Shown: positions 35,984-46,140 of the stretch, one piece after another
Layout: each line of letters starts with the position of its first letter
Position numbering within the stretch: position 1 is the first letter of the stretch
From: Bacillus solimangrovi
Lineage (GTDB): Bacteria; Bacillota; Bacilli; Bacillales; Bacillaceae_N
Direction: 5' to 3'
Assembly (NCBI RefSeq): GCF_001742425.1
Contig: NZ_MJEH01000012.1
Span: 1-64,000 of the forward strand
DNA: 64,000 nt
Notes under the pieces: generated by a model
What the model saw: only the letters and a program-made list of their open reading frames with translations
Database searches by the model: none
What the model was told of the DNA's origin: nothing
Position numbers and translations under genes: made by a program

Positions 35984-37618
35984 TTAATTGCAAGACCCTG
36001 AAAAATTTTCTGTAAAATAAGCGATTCCGTCGTCATTGACTTCTAAACCTACACCGAGTGATACATATTTCCTATTTAGTATGCCCTTACGATGTCCCTC
36101 TGAGTTCATCCAACCCTGGTGTGCATTCATAGCATTTCCTCTAGAATTTAGGTGAATATTCTCCCCCAAATAGCAGATAGAAAGTCCTCCTGCTTTCACG
36201 CGATCCTCAATACCTGTACCATCTGGTGTAACATGATCAAAAAAATCTCGTTTAGCCATATCTACACTATGATTTCTTGCTACAGAAGATAGTTTGTTAT
36301 TCCACTGTAATGGCTTTAAGTCTCGTTTAACTCTTTCAGCATTTGTTATATCAAAGACTTGTTTCTCATATGAATCAATAATCTCTTGATTCCATTCAAT
36401 ATAATTAGTAAGAAAACCACGATCAGAAGTAACAAAGACAGCCTGGATTGCTTGAGAATCCAATGAATCATAAAAGAGTTTAACCACTGAATTATTTAAA
36501 TGATAGGTATCAATATTTTGGTACCAATCTATATCATCATTATCAAAACCCTTGTAAAGATTCTCTACTTTTTGTTGAGAAACGCCAATCCGTATACCTA
36601 GTTCAGAACTCCAATTTGATGCATTCGAATAAATCGTAACTACTTTATTATCTTTAATTCCATATTGAGCATATGTCTTGTAATCTTCATTATATACATA
36701 CCAATAAAATCCATTTCTACTCTCATCTATGCGTTCTGGTTTACCTCTTTTTTCTACTAAACTGTTTTTGCTTTCTCCAAGACTAACATCTGAAAATGTA
36801 TATGTATCGAACGTTTCCTTCTTTTCTTCTTTCATTGTAAATTCCATCTTTATAGGCTTAAATGTAGCCCCTGACTTCGCCTTAACATGATCAATAAAGA
36901 GTGTGTATGTAGCCCCAGCTATATAACCTTGATTAGGTACCCTAACGATTAATTTTTGACTACCATATGAAGACATACCGAGGCTTTGAGATTTATCAGT
37001 CATGTTTCTTTTAATATATACATTATTGAATGCGCTCTTAAAGTCTATTGAGCTATCAAAATTAATCGTCCATTCTTTATCTAAGGGGACATCATACTTT
37101 GGCTCCCAAGTAACCCATGTTTCATCATCTGTACTAGTTGCTACAGCCACACTTTCAAGCTTTTCTACAGATTTACTACGGTTATTAGGTTCATCGCCAA
37201 TGTATATTGTTTTGGAGGCATTATCCCATCGTACTTTTTCTCCTAAAGAATCGCCAATTACCCGTAACGGTACCATTGTATAGCTATTTATAGTGTTAGC
37301 TGGGACATCTAATACATACTTATTACCATTTATCACTGCTTGTTTAGAACCAACTACAAGTTCTATCGTTTGTTTACCTTTATTTGCTGTTACTTTTTGT
37401 TTCGATCCGTCCCACTTTACCGTTGCATCTAATGCTTCAAAGATTTCTCTTAACGGCACTAACGTTCTACCTTCACGTATAACAGGTACTTGTTTGTACT
37501 GTTGTTTCTCCCCATTAATAATGACAGTAATTTCATGTGAAGAAGCTTTTGATTCTATCGGTATTAACAACACTAATATAGTGAATATTAAAAATATTAT
37601 TTTTGCAAATATTCCCAT
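35984..37618 (-). CDS. Secreted CAP-domain protein with copper-amine-oxidase-like N-terminal domain
   Basis: A 544-residue exported protein. A signal peptide (about 1-27, ending near SKASSHE) is followed by two copper amine oxidase N-terminal-like repeats (VPLREIFEALDATVKWDG and VPLRVIGDSLGEKVRWDN; about 30-140), an Ig-like stretch (about 155-265), a CAP-associated domain (about 275-410) and a C-terminal CAP/SCP domain (about 420-540) with NHSVDMAKRDFFDHVTPDG, LGENI and SEGHRKGILN. In Bacillus such modules occur in spore-coat and cell-surface proteins; no enzymatic role is established. A single Cys near the C-terminus and one in LSICYLGEN could pair. The ATG at 37618 suits the AGAGGGG signal better than the ATG at 37627. 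Confidence 0.8.
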   Translation of the reverse strand: MGIFAKIIFLIFTILVLLIPIESKASSHEITVIINGEKQQYKQVPVIREGRTLVPLREIFEALDATVKWDGSKQKVTANKGKQTIELVVGSKQAVINGNKYVLDVPANTINSYTMVPLRVIGDSLGEKVRWDNASKTIYIGDEPNNRSKSVEKLESVAVATSTDDETWVTWEPKYDVPLDKEWTINFDSSIDFKSAFNNVYIKRNMTDKSQSLGMSSYGSQKLIVRVPNQGYIAGATYTLFIDHVKAKSGATFKPIKMEFTMKEEKKETFDTYTFSDVSLGESKNSLVEKRGKPERIDESRNGFYWYVYNEDYKTYAQYGIKDNKVVTIYSNASNWSSELGIRIGVSQQKVENLYKGFDNDDIDWYQNIDTYHLNNSVVKLFYDSLDSQAIQAVFVTSDRGFLTNYIEWNQEIIDSYEKQVFDITNAERVKRDLKPLQWNNKLSSVARNHSVDMAKRDFFDHVTPDGTGIEDRVKAGGLSICYLGENIHLNSRGNAMNAHQGWMNSEGHRKGILNRKYVSLGVGLEVNDDGIAYFTENFSGSCN

Positions 37619-37714
37619 ATAGTACATCCCCTCTTATTATTTAATCTTTCGTTATTTTACCATGTTTATAAAGAATGGTATTGACATTTTTAAGACCTCA
37701 ATACCTTTTAAAAC

Positions 37715-37744
37715 AAAAAAATCCTCCAGACCGTTAGTCCGAGG
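37715..37744 (-). terminator. Minus-strand terminator downstream of the HEAT-like gene
   Basis: On the minus strand CCTC-GGAC pairs with GTCT-GAGG (one bulge, one G-U) around TAACG, followed by ATTTTTTTG. Confidence 0.6.
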
Positions 37745-37894
37745 CTATATAAAGTACTTATCAATATTCATTTAAAACAAGTAAATTTACTCTAATCACT
37801 CAATGTGAAAGGAGGTGTAGATGGTGTTACAGATCCATAATGACAACTAATAAGTAAATAAGTAAATCAGTAGTCACAGTTATCTATGAATAGG

Positions 37895-38533
37895 TTACGA
37901 ATATTTTCTTTCCATCTTTTTTGCCATTTTTTTAGTTTTTGGACTTATACTTCCTAGACAATTCTTAATAAATAATGTGATCTCGCTCTTAGAATCAACT
38001 TTGTTATAAACTGATTGAAGAACATCTAACACATCATATTTTAGTAACTCCTTTTGTTTTTCGGGATAAGATACAACATCATCTATTTGTAATAATATTT
38101 CCACTACACCTGTAATCATATCTTCTCTTTGATTAACTATCTTTTTTAAGTTCTTAACACAGCATTGTGCTGTCATAAATTTCACATCATTAATTAAACT
38201 AATATACTTCTCAAAGATATTGTCAAACTTCCTATCTGTATCTACTACTATAAGATTTGCTATTAAAGTCATTCCTATATCTCTCTTATATGAATTATTA
38301 TCGCTAAGTAAGGCGACAAAATCATCCCAATATACATAGAATAATTGCGGATTGATCTCACTTGCACGAGACAAAACATAATAACTGTGATAATAGACCA
38401 TAATGTCTTTATTCGTCATTAATTGTTTCACTACTTCATTTCTACGATCGCTATCCTGAATGAGCCATTCTGCAATTTTTTCTATATCTAAGTCTTTTCT
38501 CTTTATTTCATCAATCAAAGATTTGTATGACAT
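37895..38533 (-). CDS. HEAT-like helical repeat protein of unknown function
   Basis: A 212-residue soluble protein made almost wholly of amphipathic helices of about 35-residue spacing, consistent with HEAT/ARM repeats (for example LFYVYWDDFVALLSDNNSYKR and FDNIFEKYISLINDVKFMTA). It ends in a very basic tail, KTKKMAKKMERKYS. Such proteins usually act as binding scaffolds. I do not recognise a specific family. GGAGGTTATATAG precedes the ATG. About 230 bases separate it from the DUF1456 gene upstream on the same strand. Confidence 0.65.
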   Translation of the reverse strand: MSYKSLIDEIKRKDLDIEKIAEWLIQDSDRRNEVVKQLMTNKDIMVYYHSYYVLSRASEINPQLFYVYWDDFVALLSDNNSYKRDIGMTLIANLIVVDTDRKFDNIFEKYISLINDVKFMTAQCCVKNLKKIVNQREDMITGVVEILLQIDDVVSYPEKQKELLKYDVLDVLQSVYNKVDSKSEITLFIKNCLGSISPKTKKMAKKMERKYS

Positions 38534-38761
38534 GTACTATATAACCTCCAATTGTTTATCACTTACGATTTATCGTATCACATTAGAGAGCGATTTTTAA
38601 TAAATAATTCCACTTCTTTCACTACAGTTGCTTCACTATCTCTTGACATATATTAAAAAACAGGACTTAATTCGTATAATTAAACCCTGCCTTTCATTAC
38701 AACTTAAAATGTTTATTCATCAACATTAGGTTATGTATTTATGAACATTAAAATCGTTCTC

Positions 38762-39259
38762 TTACCCTCTATACTTAATCGTTAGTCCTTTTAGAAAGTT
38801 TCTAGCAAAATTATCTAAGCATACTTTATAATTTCTATGTCCTTCTTTTCTTAAAAAAGCTCCGAGTTCTCCTTTTGAAACATATAATCCAGCTTTTCTA
38901 AATATATCTATCATGTCCTCTGTTGTTAATGACAAAGCGATTTTGATTTTCTTTAAAAGGATGTTGTTTATATTTGCATTATTTTTCACAGGCGGTTCTG
39001 GCACATCAGGTTGACCTGGTTTTGGCTCTTGTCTTCCTCTTTTATAGATAATGAATCCATTCAAAAATGAATTTAACATACTATTTGTCAATTTTAATTG
39101 GTCGGGATTCTCTTCTTCATCACTTGATTTTATTAAGATCTTTACCACTTCTGGTACAGATACCTCTAGTCCTCCAAGTTTAAAAATCTCTGCCATTTCA
39201 CTATTTTTGATTTCTAACGCATATCTCAATCGAATTAATATATCATTATTATCCATCAT
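38762..39259 (-). CDS. DUF1456 (YehS-like) protein
   Basis: A 165-residue protein with two copies of the DUF1456 repeat: NNDILIRLRYALEIKNSEMAEIFKLGG (about 3-29) and NNILLKKIKIALSLTTEDMIDIFRKAGL (about 98-125), separated by a Pro-rich linker. E. coli YehS has the same two-repeat layout; its function is unknown. AGGAGG precedes the ATG pair at seven bases from the first. It lies just beyond the terminator of rlmCD. Confidence 0.8.
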   Translation of the reverse strand: MMDNNDILIRLRYALEIKNSEMAEIFKLGGLEVSVPEVVKILIKSSDEEENPDQLKLTNSMLNSFLNGFIIYKRGRQEPKPGQPDVPEPPVKNNANINNILLKKIKIALSLTTEDMIDIFRKAGLYVSKGELGAFLRKEGHRNYKVCLDNFARNFLKGLTIKYRG

Positions 39260-39277
39260 CTTACTTCCTCCTAATTA

Positions 39278-39313
39278 TAAAAAAGGGCACTGCTCTTTAT
39301 AGCAACAGTACCC
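39278..39313 (-). terminator. Terminator of rlmCD
   Basis: On the minus strand GGGTACTG pairs with CAGTGCCC (one G-U) and TTTTTTATAA follows. It starts nine bases after the rlmCD stop. Confidence 0.85.
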
Positions 39314-39321
39314 ATTTTCAA

Positions 39322-40695
39322 CTATATTAAATCTATCATCGCCACAGCTTCACAATGCATCGTCTGAGGGAACATATCAACAGGCTGAATCTCTTTTGTT
39401 TGATAATCGCCTTCTTCTAGTATCTTTAAGTCCCGTGCTAATGTGGCTGGGCTACAGGATACATAGACAATCCGTTTCGGTTTCATTTCAAGTATCGTTT
39501 GAAGCAATGATTCTTCACAGCCTTTGCGAGGTGGATCGACAACAATCACATCTGGACGAACGCCTTCTTCAAACCATTTCGGAATAACGGTTTCTGCTTC
39601 ACCTGTTGCGAATTGTACATTTTCGATGTTGTTTAGCTTTGCATTACGTTCTGCATCTTCAATTGCTTCTGGTATAATTTCTACACCGTACACTTTTTTC
39701 GCCTTTTGTGCAAGGAACAGTGAGATTGTTCCGATGCCACAATAAGCATCAATAACCGTTTCCTCTCCAGTTAGTTGTGCATATTCAAGTGCTTTATTAT
39801 ATAAAACTTTTGTTTGTATCGGGTTAACTTGATAGAAAGAACGAGCAGAAATTGCAAATTTCACGTCGCCAATCGTATCAAAGAGATATTCTTCTCCCCA
39901 CAGCAATTTCGTTTCATTTCCAAATATAACATTCGTCTGCTTCGGATTAACATTTTGCACAATAGAGACAACCTGTGGAAAAGTACTCTTAATCATATCA
40001 ATTAACTTATTTTTATGAGGAATTTGCTCATTTTTCGTAATTAAGACGAGCATAACCTCATTTTTACTGTGACTTGTTCGCGTCATAATATGGCGTAACG
40101 TTCCTCGATGCGACTTCTCATCGTAAGCACGGATGCCAAGTCTTTCAGCTATACGCTTAACACTTTGAATAATAATATCGTTCGCTTCCTGTTGAATCAT
40201 GCATGATTCCATATCAATAATATAATGTGATCGCTTCTGATAGAAACCTGCAATTAATTTCCTATTTCGCTCACCAACAGGAACTTGTGCTTTATTTCGA
40301 TAATTCCACGGTTCATCCATTCCAATGACTGGATGCACAGGCACGTCCGAAAGATGACCAATCCTCTTCATTACGTCCTCAACATGCTTTTGTTTATAAT
40401 CGAGCTGTGCTTCATAGGTCATATGTTGCAGCTGACAACCTCCACATTGACGGTATATCGGACAAGGTGGTTCAACTCGATCTGGACTTTCCTGAATTAA
40501 CGTCTCTATCTTTCCAAAACCATAATTCTTTTTCGTTTTTGTCACTAATACCTCTGCTCGTTCTCCGGGTAAACCGTATGGCACGAACAATGGATAACCA
40601 TCCACTTTCGCTACTCCAGCGCCATCATGTGTTAAATCCTCAAACGTGACAAATACTTTGTCATTTTTTTGTACAGGTGTTGCTGTTCTTGTCAT
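39322..40695 (-). CDS. rlmCD: 23S rRNA (uracil-C5) methyltransferase RlmCD
   Basis: A 457-residue TrmA/RumA-family methyltransferase. In order: an N-terminal TRAM domain (about 8-65), the [4Fe-4S] cysteines [14 protein letters not shown] (about 78-91), the SAM-binding [14 protein letters not shown] (about 315-328), and catalytic motifs [10 protein letters not shown] and [13 protein letters not shown] with the nucleophilic Cys. In B. subtilis the single enzyme RlmCD (YefA) makes m5U at both 23S rRNA positions 747 and 1939. It sits beside dgkB as in that organism. ATG follows AAAGGAAGAG. Confidence 0.92.
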   Translation of the reverse strand: MTRTATPVQKNDKVFVTFEDLTHDGAGVAKVDGYPLFVPYGLPGERAEVLVTKTKKNYGFGKIETLIQESPDRVEPPCPIYRQCGGCQLQHMTYEAQLDYKQKHVEDVMKRIGHLSDVPVHPVIGMDEPWNYRNKAQVPVGERNRKLIAGFYQKRSHYIIDMESCMIQQEANDIIIQSVKRIAERLGIRAYDEKSHRGTLRHIMTRTSHSKNEVMLVLITKNEQIPHKNKLIDMIKSTFPQVVSIVQNVNPKQTNVIFGNETKLLWGEEYLFDTIGDVKFAISARSFYQVNPIQTKVLYNKALEYAQLTGEETVIDAYCGIGTISLFLAQKAKKVYGVEIIPEAIEDAERNAKLNNIENVQFATGEAETVIPKWFEEGVRPDVIVVDPPRKGCEESLLQTILEMKPKRIVYVSCSPATLARDLKILEEGDYQTKEIQPVDMFPQTMHCEAVAMIDLI

Positions 40696-40804
40696 CGTTC
40701 TCTTCCTTTACATTAACATTCTATCCACATTGTATCATGGAAGTATCTAAAATCATAAACCACTTATAACCTGTAAACTCCAATGCCTCACATTATTGTG
40801 CTCA

Positions 40805-40836
40805 CAAAAAAAGACCGTCTTAGGAGACGGCTTTTT
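40805..40836 (-). terminator. Terminator of dgkB
   Basis: On the minus strand AAAAAGCCGTCT pairs with AGACGGTCTTTTT around CCTA, followed by a T-run of seven in total. Confidence 0.88.
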
Positions 40837-40851
40837 AGCATATATATTTTT

Positions 40852-41745
40852 CTAAACAGATTTCTTAGGAACAAACATTTCTAAATGATGATAAAGGTTA
40901 ACAAATTCGCCCGGTAAAACGCCTCCGTACTCACCATCAAGGTTTAATTGCATCTTTTCCTCAGTATAAACTTTAATTCGATTTGCTTTCGAATAAATAA
41001 TCCGTTTGTCATTGAGATGCTCACCTCTTAATGCTTGAGATGCAATTCGAACGAAATCAGCAATATTCGTTTTTTCAAGAATAAGCAAATCAAACATCCC
41101 ATCGTTCATCGATGCATCTGGTGCAAGCTTTTCAAAACCACCAACAGAATTCGTATTTGCGACAAGAAATAGCATAACTTCACCTTCGAATAGTTTACCA
41201 TCGTATTCGATACGAGCAGGTACAGGCTTTAATGAAGGTAACATCTCAACACCTTTTAAATAATATGCAAGCTGACCAAGTACGGTTTTTAACTTACTTG
41301 GCACTTCATACGTTAGTTCAGTCAAGCGACCTCCACCAGCAATGTTAATAAAATAATGACCGTTAACTCGTCCAATATCGATTGGCTCTGTATGCCCTTG
41401 TGCTATTATTTCACATGCCTTGTCAATTGCACGTGGGATACCAACCGCACGAGCAAAATCATTCGTCGTTCCAGCAGGAATAATTCCTAACTTCGGACGT
41501 TTTGGCAATTCTGCTAAACCATTCACAACTTCGTTTATTGTACCATCCCCACCAGCAGCAATGACTACATCAAACTCTCGCTCAACCGCAAGTTTAGCCT
41601 CTCTAGTCGCTGATCCAGCACCTGTCGTAGCATGACAAGAAGTTTCAAAACCTGCCTCTTCTAATATTTGAAGAACAGACGGTAATTGCTTCTTCAACAA
41701 CTCCCTACCTGATGTTGGGTTATATATTAAACGTGCTCGTTTCAT
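40852..41745 (-). CDS. dgkB: Diacylglycerol kinase DgkB
   Basis: A 297-residue lipid kinase. The glycine-rich nucleotide site AAGGDGTINEVVNGL (about 62-76), IIPAGTTNDFARAVGIPR and the metal/phosphate segments near GSATREAK are typical of DgkB/YegS. It phosphorylates diacylglycerol released during lipoteichoic acid synthesis, returning it to phosphatidic acid at the inner face of the membrane. A GTG at 41754 is inside the ribosome binding site; AAGGTGATACAT places the start at ATG 41745. Neighbouring rlmCD downstream and position near gatCAB match B. subtilis yerQ. Confidence 0.92.
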   Translation of the reverse strand: MKRARLIYNPTSGRELLKKQLPSVLQILEEAGFETSCHATTGAGSATREAKLAVEREFDVVIAAGGDGTINEVVNGLAELPKRPKLGIIPAGTTNDFARAVGIPRAIDKACEIIAQGHTEPIDIGRVNGHYFINIAGGGRLTELTYEVPSKLKTVLGQLAYYLKGVEMLPSLKPVPARIEYDGKLFEGEVMLFLVANTNSVGGFEKLAPDASMNDGMFDLLILEKTNIADFVRIASQALRGEHLNDKRIIYSKANRIKVYTEEKMQLNLDGEYGGVLPGEFVNLYHHLEMFVPKKSV

Positions 41746-41904
41746 ATGTATCACCTTGCCAATCCATATACTTCCACTATTTCTTTAACTACCATCATAT
41801 ATCATATGCCTTATCATAGCAATTATTCAATCATTATCACATAAATACATATTCGTGAAAAGTGAAACTTATATGAGCAGAAATATTCATTAATTTGAAA
41901 ACAA

Positions 41905-41940
41905 ATAAAAAGATCTCTGCATATACCAACAGAGATCTTT
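41905..41940 (-). terminator. Terminator of folD
   Basis: AAAGATCTCTG (41909-41919) pairs with CAGAGATCTTT (41930-41940); the minus strand continues TTATTTG. It starts seven bases after the folD stop. Confidence 0.88.
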
Positions 41941-41947
41941 CTACATT

Positions 41948-42793
41948 CTATTTCTTAACAGTTTCTTCTGCTGAGTCAACTGTGTGTTTCAATAACATTG
42001 AAATCGTAACTGGACCTACGCCACCTGGCACTGGTGTAATTGCACTTGATTTTGGAAGACATGATTCATAATCAACATCACCGATATTTCCTTTATTATA
42101 TCCTGCATCAAGCACAACAGCACCTTCCTTCAGCCAATCCCCTTGAATAAAATTAGGCTTTCCGACTGCTGCAACAATAATATCTGCTTGACGAACAATT
42201 TCAGGAAGGTTTTGCGTCTTCGAATGGCAAGTTGTTACAGTTGCATTACGATTTAGAAGCATCATTGATACTGGTTTTCCAAGAATTGGACTTCTTCCAA
42301 TAACAACAGCATGTTTTCCCTCAACCTCCAAATCGTACGCATCAATAATTTCTAAAATTGCTGCAGGTGTACAAGATGGATAGCGACCAAATCCAAATGT
42401 TGTTTGTCCAAAACCTAGACTCGTAACTCCATCTACATCTTTATCAATATGTATTGCTTCAAACGCAGCACGTTCATCAATTTGACTAGGAACTGGGTGT
42501 TGTAGCAATATACCATGAACTGCAGTGTCTTCATTTAAATCATGAATTGTTTTCAACAGTTCTTCCGTTGTCGTCTCTTCTGATAAATGAATGCGACGAG
42601 AATCAATACCTAGTCGTGCACACGCATTCCCCTTCATACGTACGTAAGTTTCAGAAGATGGGTCATCTCCTACCAGAATTGTCGCTAAGCAAGGTGTAAC
42701 GCCTTGTTCTTTCAACTTCTCGACTCTTGGAATTAAAGAGTCTTTTACATTTTTTGATACTAAATTACCGTCTAGAATAATTTGATTTTCCAC
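41948..42793 (-). CDS. folD: Methylenetetrahydrofolate dehydrogenase/cyclohydrolase FolD
   Basis: A 281-residue bifunctional one-carbon enzyme, interconverting methylene-, methenyl- and 10-formyl-THF with NADP. Catalytic Lys is in SETYVRMKGNAC; GILLQHPVP, CTPAAILEII, VVIGRSPILGKP and PVPGGVGPVTI are all present. GRSPILG differs slightly from the common GRSxxVG. A TTG opens the frame earlier, but GGAGGG lies six bases before GTG at 42793, where family homology begins. The preceding leader carries a ZTP-type riboswitch, which would tie expression to 10-formyl-THF shortage. B. subtilis has folD elsewhere, so this placement between dgkB and gatB differs. Confidence 0.92.
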   Translation of the reverse strand: MENQIILDGNLVSKNVKDSLIPRVEKLKEQGVTPCLATILVGDDPSSETYVRMKGNACARLGIDSRRIHLSEETTTEELLKTIHDLNEDTAVHGILLQHPVPSQIDERAAFEAIHIDKDVDGVTSLGFGQTTFGFGRYPSCTPAAILEIIDAYDLEVEGKHAVVIGRSPILGKPVSMMLLNRNATVTTCHSKTQNLPEIVRQADIIVAAVGKPNFIQGDWLKEGAVVLDAGYNKGNIGDVDYESCLPKSSAITPVPGGVGPVTISMLLKHTVDSAEETVKK

Positions 42794-42814
42794 TTTGTTC
42801 CCTCCAGTAAAAAT

Positions 42815-42935
42815 CAAAAAGACATGAAACTGTCTCTGCCCAGACGACCGGCTATTTTTATTCAGCGCAGCTCCCTCGTGGTTTGTTCCACTTATGTCGT
42901 CAGTTACTACGTCTTATTTTTCCCCTAGTTTTTCA
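42815..42935 (-). promoter_or_regulatory. Probable ZTP (pfl-motif) riboswitch controlling folD
   Basis: On the minus strand the leader has ACTGACGAC, a GTGG-AACAAA-CCAC hairpin (42891-42878), CGAGGGAGC, then AATAGCCGGTCGTCTGGGCA ending near 42837. GACGAC (42901-42896) pairs with GTCGTC (42848-42843). This matches the pfl/ZTP consensus with covariation: the common TGGCG/CGCCTGGGCA appears as TGACG/CGTCTGGGCA. A short AGACA/TGTCT hairpin with TTTTTGATTTTT follows as a possible terminator, just before the folD ribosome binding site. TATAAT at 42947-42942 is the probable -10. The motif is known upstream of folD, purH, glyA and fhs. Confidence 0.8.
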
Positions 42936-42965
42936 ACTATCATTATATAGATTTTCTCAACGTTT

Positions 42966-43179
42966 AAAATATATCATAAATAAAATGAATTTTCTATGTA
43001 TATTTAATGAAAAGAAGCTACAAAAAACAATAAAAGACGAATATTAATTAAAAATAATTAATTTACGTTCGATTTTTTACAGATAGTATCTAGATTCTTT
43101 TTACTTTTTAATAACACCATTAAAAGATGCTCAGTCTTAGTTATTATATATAACTCTCAGCTTCCGTTTACTCATGATA
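42966..43179. other. AT-rich gap upstream of the folD promoter
   Basis: About 210 bases of very AT-rich sequence between the gatB terminator and the folD leader. I see nothing else in it. Confidence 0.35.
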
Positions 43180-43210
43180 AAAAACCAGCTTCTCATAGCG
43201 AGAAGCCGGT
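43180..43210 (-). terminator. Terminator of the gatCAB operon
   Basis: On the minus strand ACCGGCTTCTC pairs with GAGAAGCTGGT (one G-U) around GCTAT, followed by TTTTTATC. It starts nine bases after the gatB stop. Confidence 0.9.
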
Positions 43211-43218
43211 AGACTAAT

Positions 43219-44649
43219 TTAACGATTTTCCATTTCTTCTAAGATGATCTTATTAACCATCGGTGGATTCGCTTTTCCACGTGTTTCTTTCATAACTTGT
43301 CCTACTAAGAAGCCAAGTGCTTTATCCTTACCATTCTTATAATCTTCAATTGATTGAAGATTGTTGTCCAAAATTCCGACAACGACCTTCTTCAGTTCAC
43401 CCTCATCAGAAATTTGTACAAGTCCTTTATCTTTTACGATTTGTTCAGGATCGCCGCCTTCAGTGATTAAATCCTTGAAGACTTTTTTCGCGATTTTCGA
43501 AGAAATTGTGCCTTTTTCAATTAGAGAGATCATCTTCGCAAGGCCTTCTGGTGTTAGTTTTGTTTCATGCAATTCAACTTGCTCTGCATTTAAGTACGCC
43601 GAAACTTCACCCATCAACCAGTTTGCCGTTTGCTTTGCTCCTGCATCTTGCGCCACTGTTGCTTCGAAGAAATCAGACATTTCCTTCGTTAACGTTAACA
43701 CATGTGCATCATATGCTGGCAATTCAAGATCATTTATATAACGTTGACGACGAGTATCAGGAAGCTCAGGAATCTCACTTCGAACACGTTCTTTCCACTC
43801 ATCATCAATGTGTAAATCTACAAGATCCGGTTCTGGGAAATAACGATAATCATCAGAGCCTTCTTTCACACGCATTAAGATCGTTTTCTTTTTCGCTTCA
43901 TCATAACGGCGTGTTTCTTGTTCAATGATACCACCTGATAAAAGCACTTGTTCTTGACGCTTCTCTTCATACTCTAAGCCTGAGCGAACGAAAGCGAACG
44001 AGTTTAAGTTCTTAAGCTCTGCTTTTGTACCAAACTTTTCTTGACCCATTGGACGAAGTGAAATGTTCGCATCACAACGAAGTGAGCCTTCTTCCATCTT
44101 ACAGTCTGAAACGCCTGTATACTGGATGATTGATTTCAACTTCTCAAGATAAGCATATGCTTCTTCTGGTGTACGAATATCTGGTTCAGAAACAATTTCA
44201 ACAAGTGGTGTACCTTGACGGTTTAAATCAACAAGTGAATGACCATCACCCGTATGTGTTAATTTCCCTGCATCTTCTTCAAGGTGAAGACGTGTGATAC
44301 CAATTCTCTTCTTCTCACCGTTCACTTCAATTTCAATCCAACCGTTCTCACCAATTGGCTTATCGAATTGTGAAATTTGATATGCCTTCGGGTTATCTGG
44401 ATAGAAGTAGTTTTTACGATCAAACTTCGTATCTGTAGCTACTTCACAATTCAATGCCATTGATGCACGCATTGCAAAGTCAACCGCCTGACGGTTCATA
44501 ACTGGAAGTACTCCTGGGTGCCCCTGACAGATTGGACAAGTGTTTGTGTTAGGGGGTGCACCAAATTCTGTTGAACATCCGCAAAAAATCTTTGACTTCG
44601 TTTTTAACTCAACATGGACTTCAAGTCCGATAATCGTTTCAAAGTTCAT
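43219..44649 (-). CDS. gatB: Asp/Glu-tRNA amidotransferase subunit B
   Basis: A 476-residue GatB. It begins [17 protein letters not shown] and has the zinc-site cysteines FCGCSTEFG...CPICQG, the [10 protein letters not shown]-type segment [14 protein letters not shown] and the C-terminal YqeY-like tail binding tRNA (about 330-476). GatB activates misacylated Glu-tRNA(Gln) or Asp-tRNA(Asn) for amidation by GatA-derived ammonia. A GTG at 44661 opens the frame earlier, but homology and a GGGGTGA signal at eight bases favour ATG 44649. Last gene of gatCAB, 15 bases after gatA. Confidence 0.95.
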   Translation of the reverse strand: MNFETIIGLEVHVELKTKSKIFCGCSTEFGAPPNTNTCPICQGHPGVLPVMNRQAVDFAMRASMALNCEVATDTKFDRKNYFYPDNPKAYQISQFDKPIGENGWIEIEVNGEKKRIGITRLHLEEDAGKLTHTGDGHSLVDLNRQGTPLVEIVSEPDIRTPEEAYAYLEKLKSIIQYTGVSDCKMEEGSLRCDANISLRPMGQEKFGTKAELKNLNSFAFVRSGLEYEEKRQEQVLLSGGIIEQETRRYDEAKKKTILMRVKEGSDDYRYFPEPDLVDLHIDDEWKERVRSEIPELPDTRRQRYINDLELPAYDAHVLTLTKEMSDFFEATVAQDAGAKQTANWLMGEVSAYLNAEQVELHETKLTPEGLAKMISLIEKGTISSKIAKKVFKDLITEGGDPEQIVKDKGLVQISDEGELKKVVVGILDNNLQSIEDYKNGKDKALGFLVGQVMKETRGKANPPMVNKIILEEMENR

Positions 44650-44664
44650 CTTCTCTCTCACCCC

Positions 44665-46125
44665 TTACAGTTCTGGTTTTGCTTTATGATAGTCTGTTGC
44701 TTGTTCAAATGCATGTGCAACACGGTATACAGTGCTCTCATCGAAATGTTTACCGATAATTTGTAAACCGATCGGTAATTTGTTCTCTGAGAAACCACAC
44801 GGAACTGAAATTCCTGGAACACCTGCAAGGTTCACTGGAATTGTTAAAATATCATTTGCATACATCGTTAATGGATCATCAATGTTTTCACCAATTTTAA
44901 ATGCTGGTGTTGGAGCTGTAGGTCCAATAATAACGTCATAGTCTTCAAACACTTTTTCAAAATCGTTCTTAATTAACGTACGAACTTTTTGTGCTTTTTT
45001 GTAATAGGCATCATAATAACCAGAACTTAATGCAAATGTACCTAACATAATACGACGTTTCACTTCTTCGCCGAAGCCCTCACTACGAGAAATCTTAAAC
45101 ATGTCAATTAGGTTCTCTGCTTTATCAGAGCGTACACCATAACGTACACCATCAAAGCGCGCAAGGTTTGCTGATGCTTCAGATGATGCAAGTAAATAGT
45201 ATGTTGCTACTGCATATTTAGAATGTGGTAACGATACCTCTTCCCACGTTGCTCCCATTCCTTCAAGTACTTTTAGAGCATCTAATACAGATTTACGAAC
45301 TTCTTCATCTACACCTTCAGCAAGGTATTCCTTAGGTACAGCAATTTTTAGACCTTTCACATCACCTGTTAATGCTGCCGTATAATCAGGCACTTCTACG
45401 TTCGCTGATGTAGAGTCCATCTTGTCATAACCAGCGATTGTATTTAAAATAAATGCGTTATCTTCAACATTACGCGTAATAGGTCCGATTTGGTCTAAAG
45501 ATGATGCGAAAGCAACAAGACCAAAACGTGAAACACGACCATACGTAGGTTTTAGACCAACAACACCACAGAATGATGCTGGCTGACGAATCGAACCACC
45601 CGTATCAGAACCTAGTGCGAATGGTACTTCACCTGCTGCAACAGCTGCAGCTGAACCACCGCTTGAACCTCCAGGAACATGATCAGTATTCCACGGATTA
45701 CGAGTACGTTTATAACCTGAGTTCTCTGTTGATGAACCCATTGCAAACTCATCCATATTCAGCTTTCCGATTGTGATTGATTGTGCATCATTTAACTTTT
45801 CAACTACCGTTGCATTATGTAGAGGATCAAAGTTTTCTAGAATTTTACTCGCACACGTCGTACGTAACCCTTTCGTAACGATGTTATCTTTCACACCGAT
45901 TGGCATTCCGAATAATGCGCCTAATCCTGCACTGCTATCAACTTGTTCATCTAATTTCTTCGCTTGAAGAATTGCATTTTCTTTATCTAATGTAAGAAAA
46001 GCTTGTACTTTATCATCGACTTCTTCAATGCGTTTATATGATTCTTCAACTAAATCCTGCACCTTAATTTCTTTTGCTTGAAGCATTTCGTGCAGTTCTG
46101 ACATTTTCTTATCAAATAGTGACAT
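44665..46125 (-). CDS. gatA: Asp/Glu-tRNA amidotransferase subunit A
   Basis: A 486-residue amidase-signature glutaminase subunit. The triad is visible as Lys in IGVKDNIV, cis-Ser in [15 protein letters not shown] and nucleophile Ser in [13 protein letters not shown]. It releases ammonia from glutamine and channels it to GatB. The ribosome binding site GGAGGGG is nine bases before the ATG. The gene follows gatC by 15 bases in the standard gatCAB operon. Confidence 0.95.
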   Translation of the reverse strand: MSLFDKKMSELHEMLQAKEIKVQDLVEESYKRIEEVDDKVQAFLTLDKENAILQAKKLDEQVDSSAGLGALFGMPIGVKDNIVTKGLRTTCASKILENFDPLHNATVVEKLNDAQSITIGKLNMDEFAMGSSTENSGYKRTRNPWNTDHVPGGSSGGSAAAVAAGEVPFALGSDTGGSIRQPASFCGVVGLKPTYGRVSRFGLVAFASSLDQIGPITRNVEDNAFILNTIAGYDKMDSTSANVEVPDYTAALTGDVKGLKIAVPKEYLAEGVDEEVRKSVLDALKVLEGMGATWEEVSLPHSKYAVATYYLLASSEASANLARFDGVRYGVRSDKAENLIDMFKISRSEGFGEEVKRRIMLGTFALSSGYYDAYYKKAQKVRTLIKNDFEKVFEDYDVIIGPTAPTPAFKIGENIDDPLTMYANDILTIPVNLAGVPGISVPCGFSENKLPIGLQIIGKHFDESTVYRVAHAFEQATDYHKAKPEL

Positions 46126-46140
46126 CAGTCATTCCCCTCC

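Noticed and set aside
37809-37850. Nine-codon frame after a strong AAAGGAGGTG on the plus strand, reminiscent of type I toxin genes
   Set aside because: Far too short for a membrane toxin, no hydrophobic stretch, no promoter seen; perhaps a decayed trace, but unsupported.
43506-43928. 140-codon plus-strand open frame inside gatB
   Set aside because: It is antisense to highly conserved gatB codons, has no ribosome binding site and no protein-like pattern.
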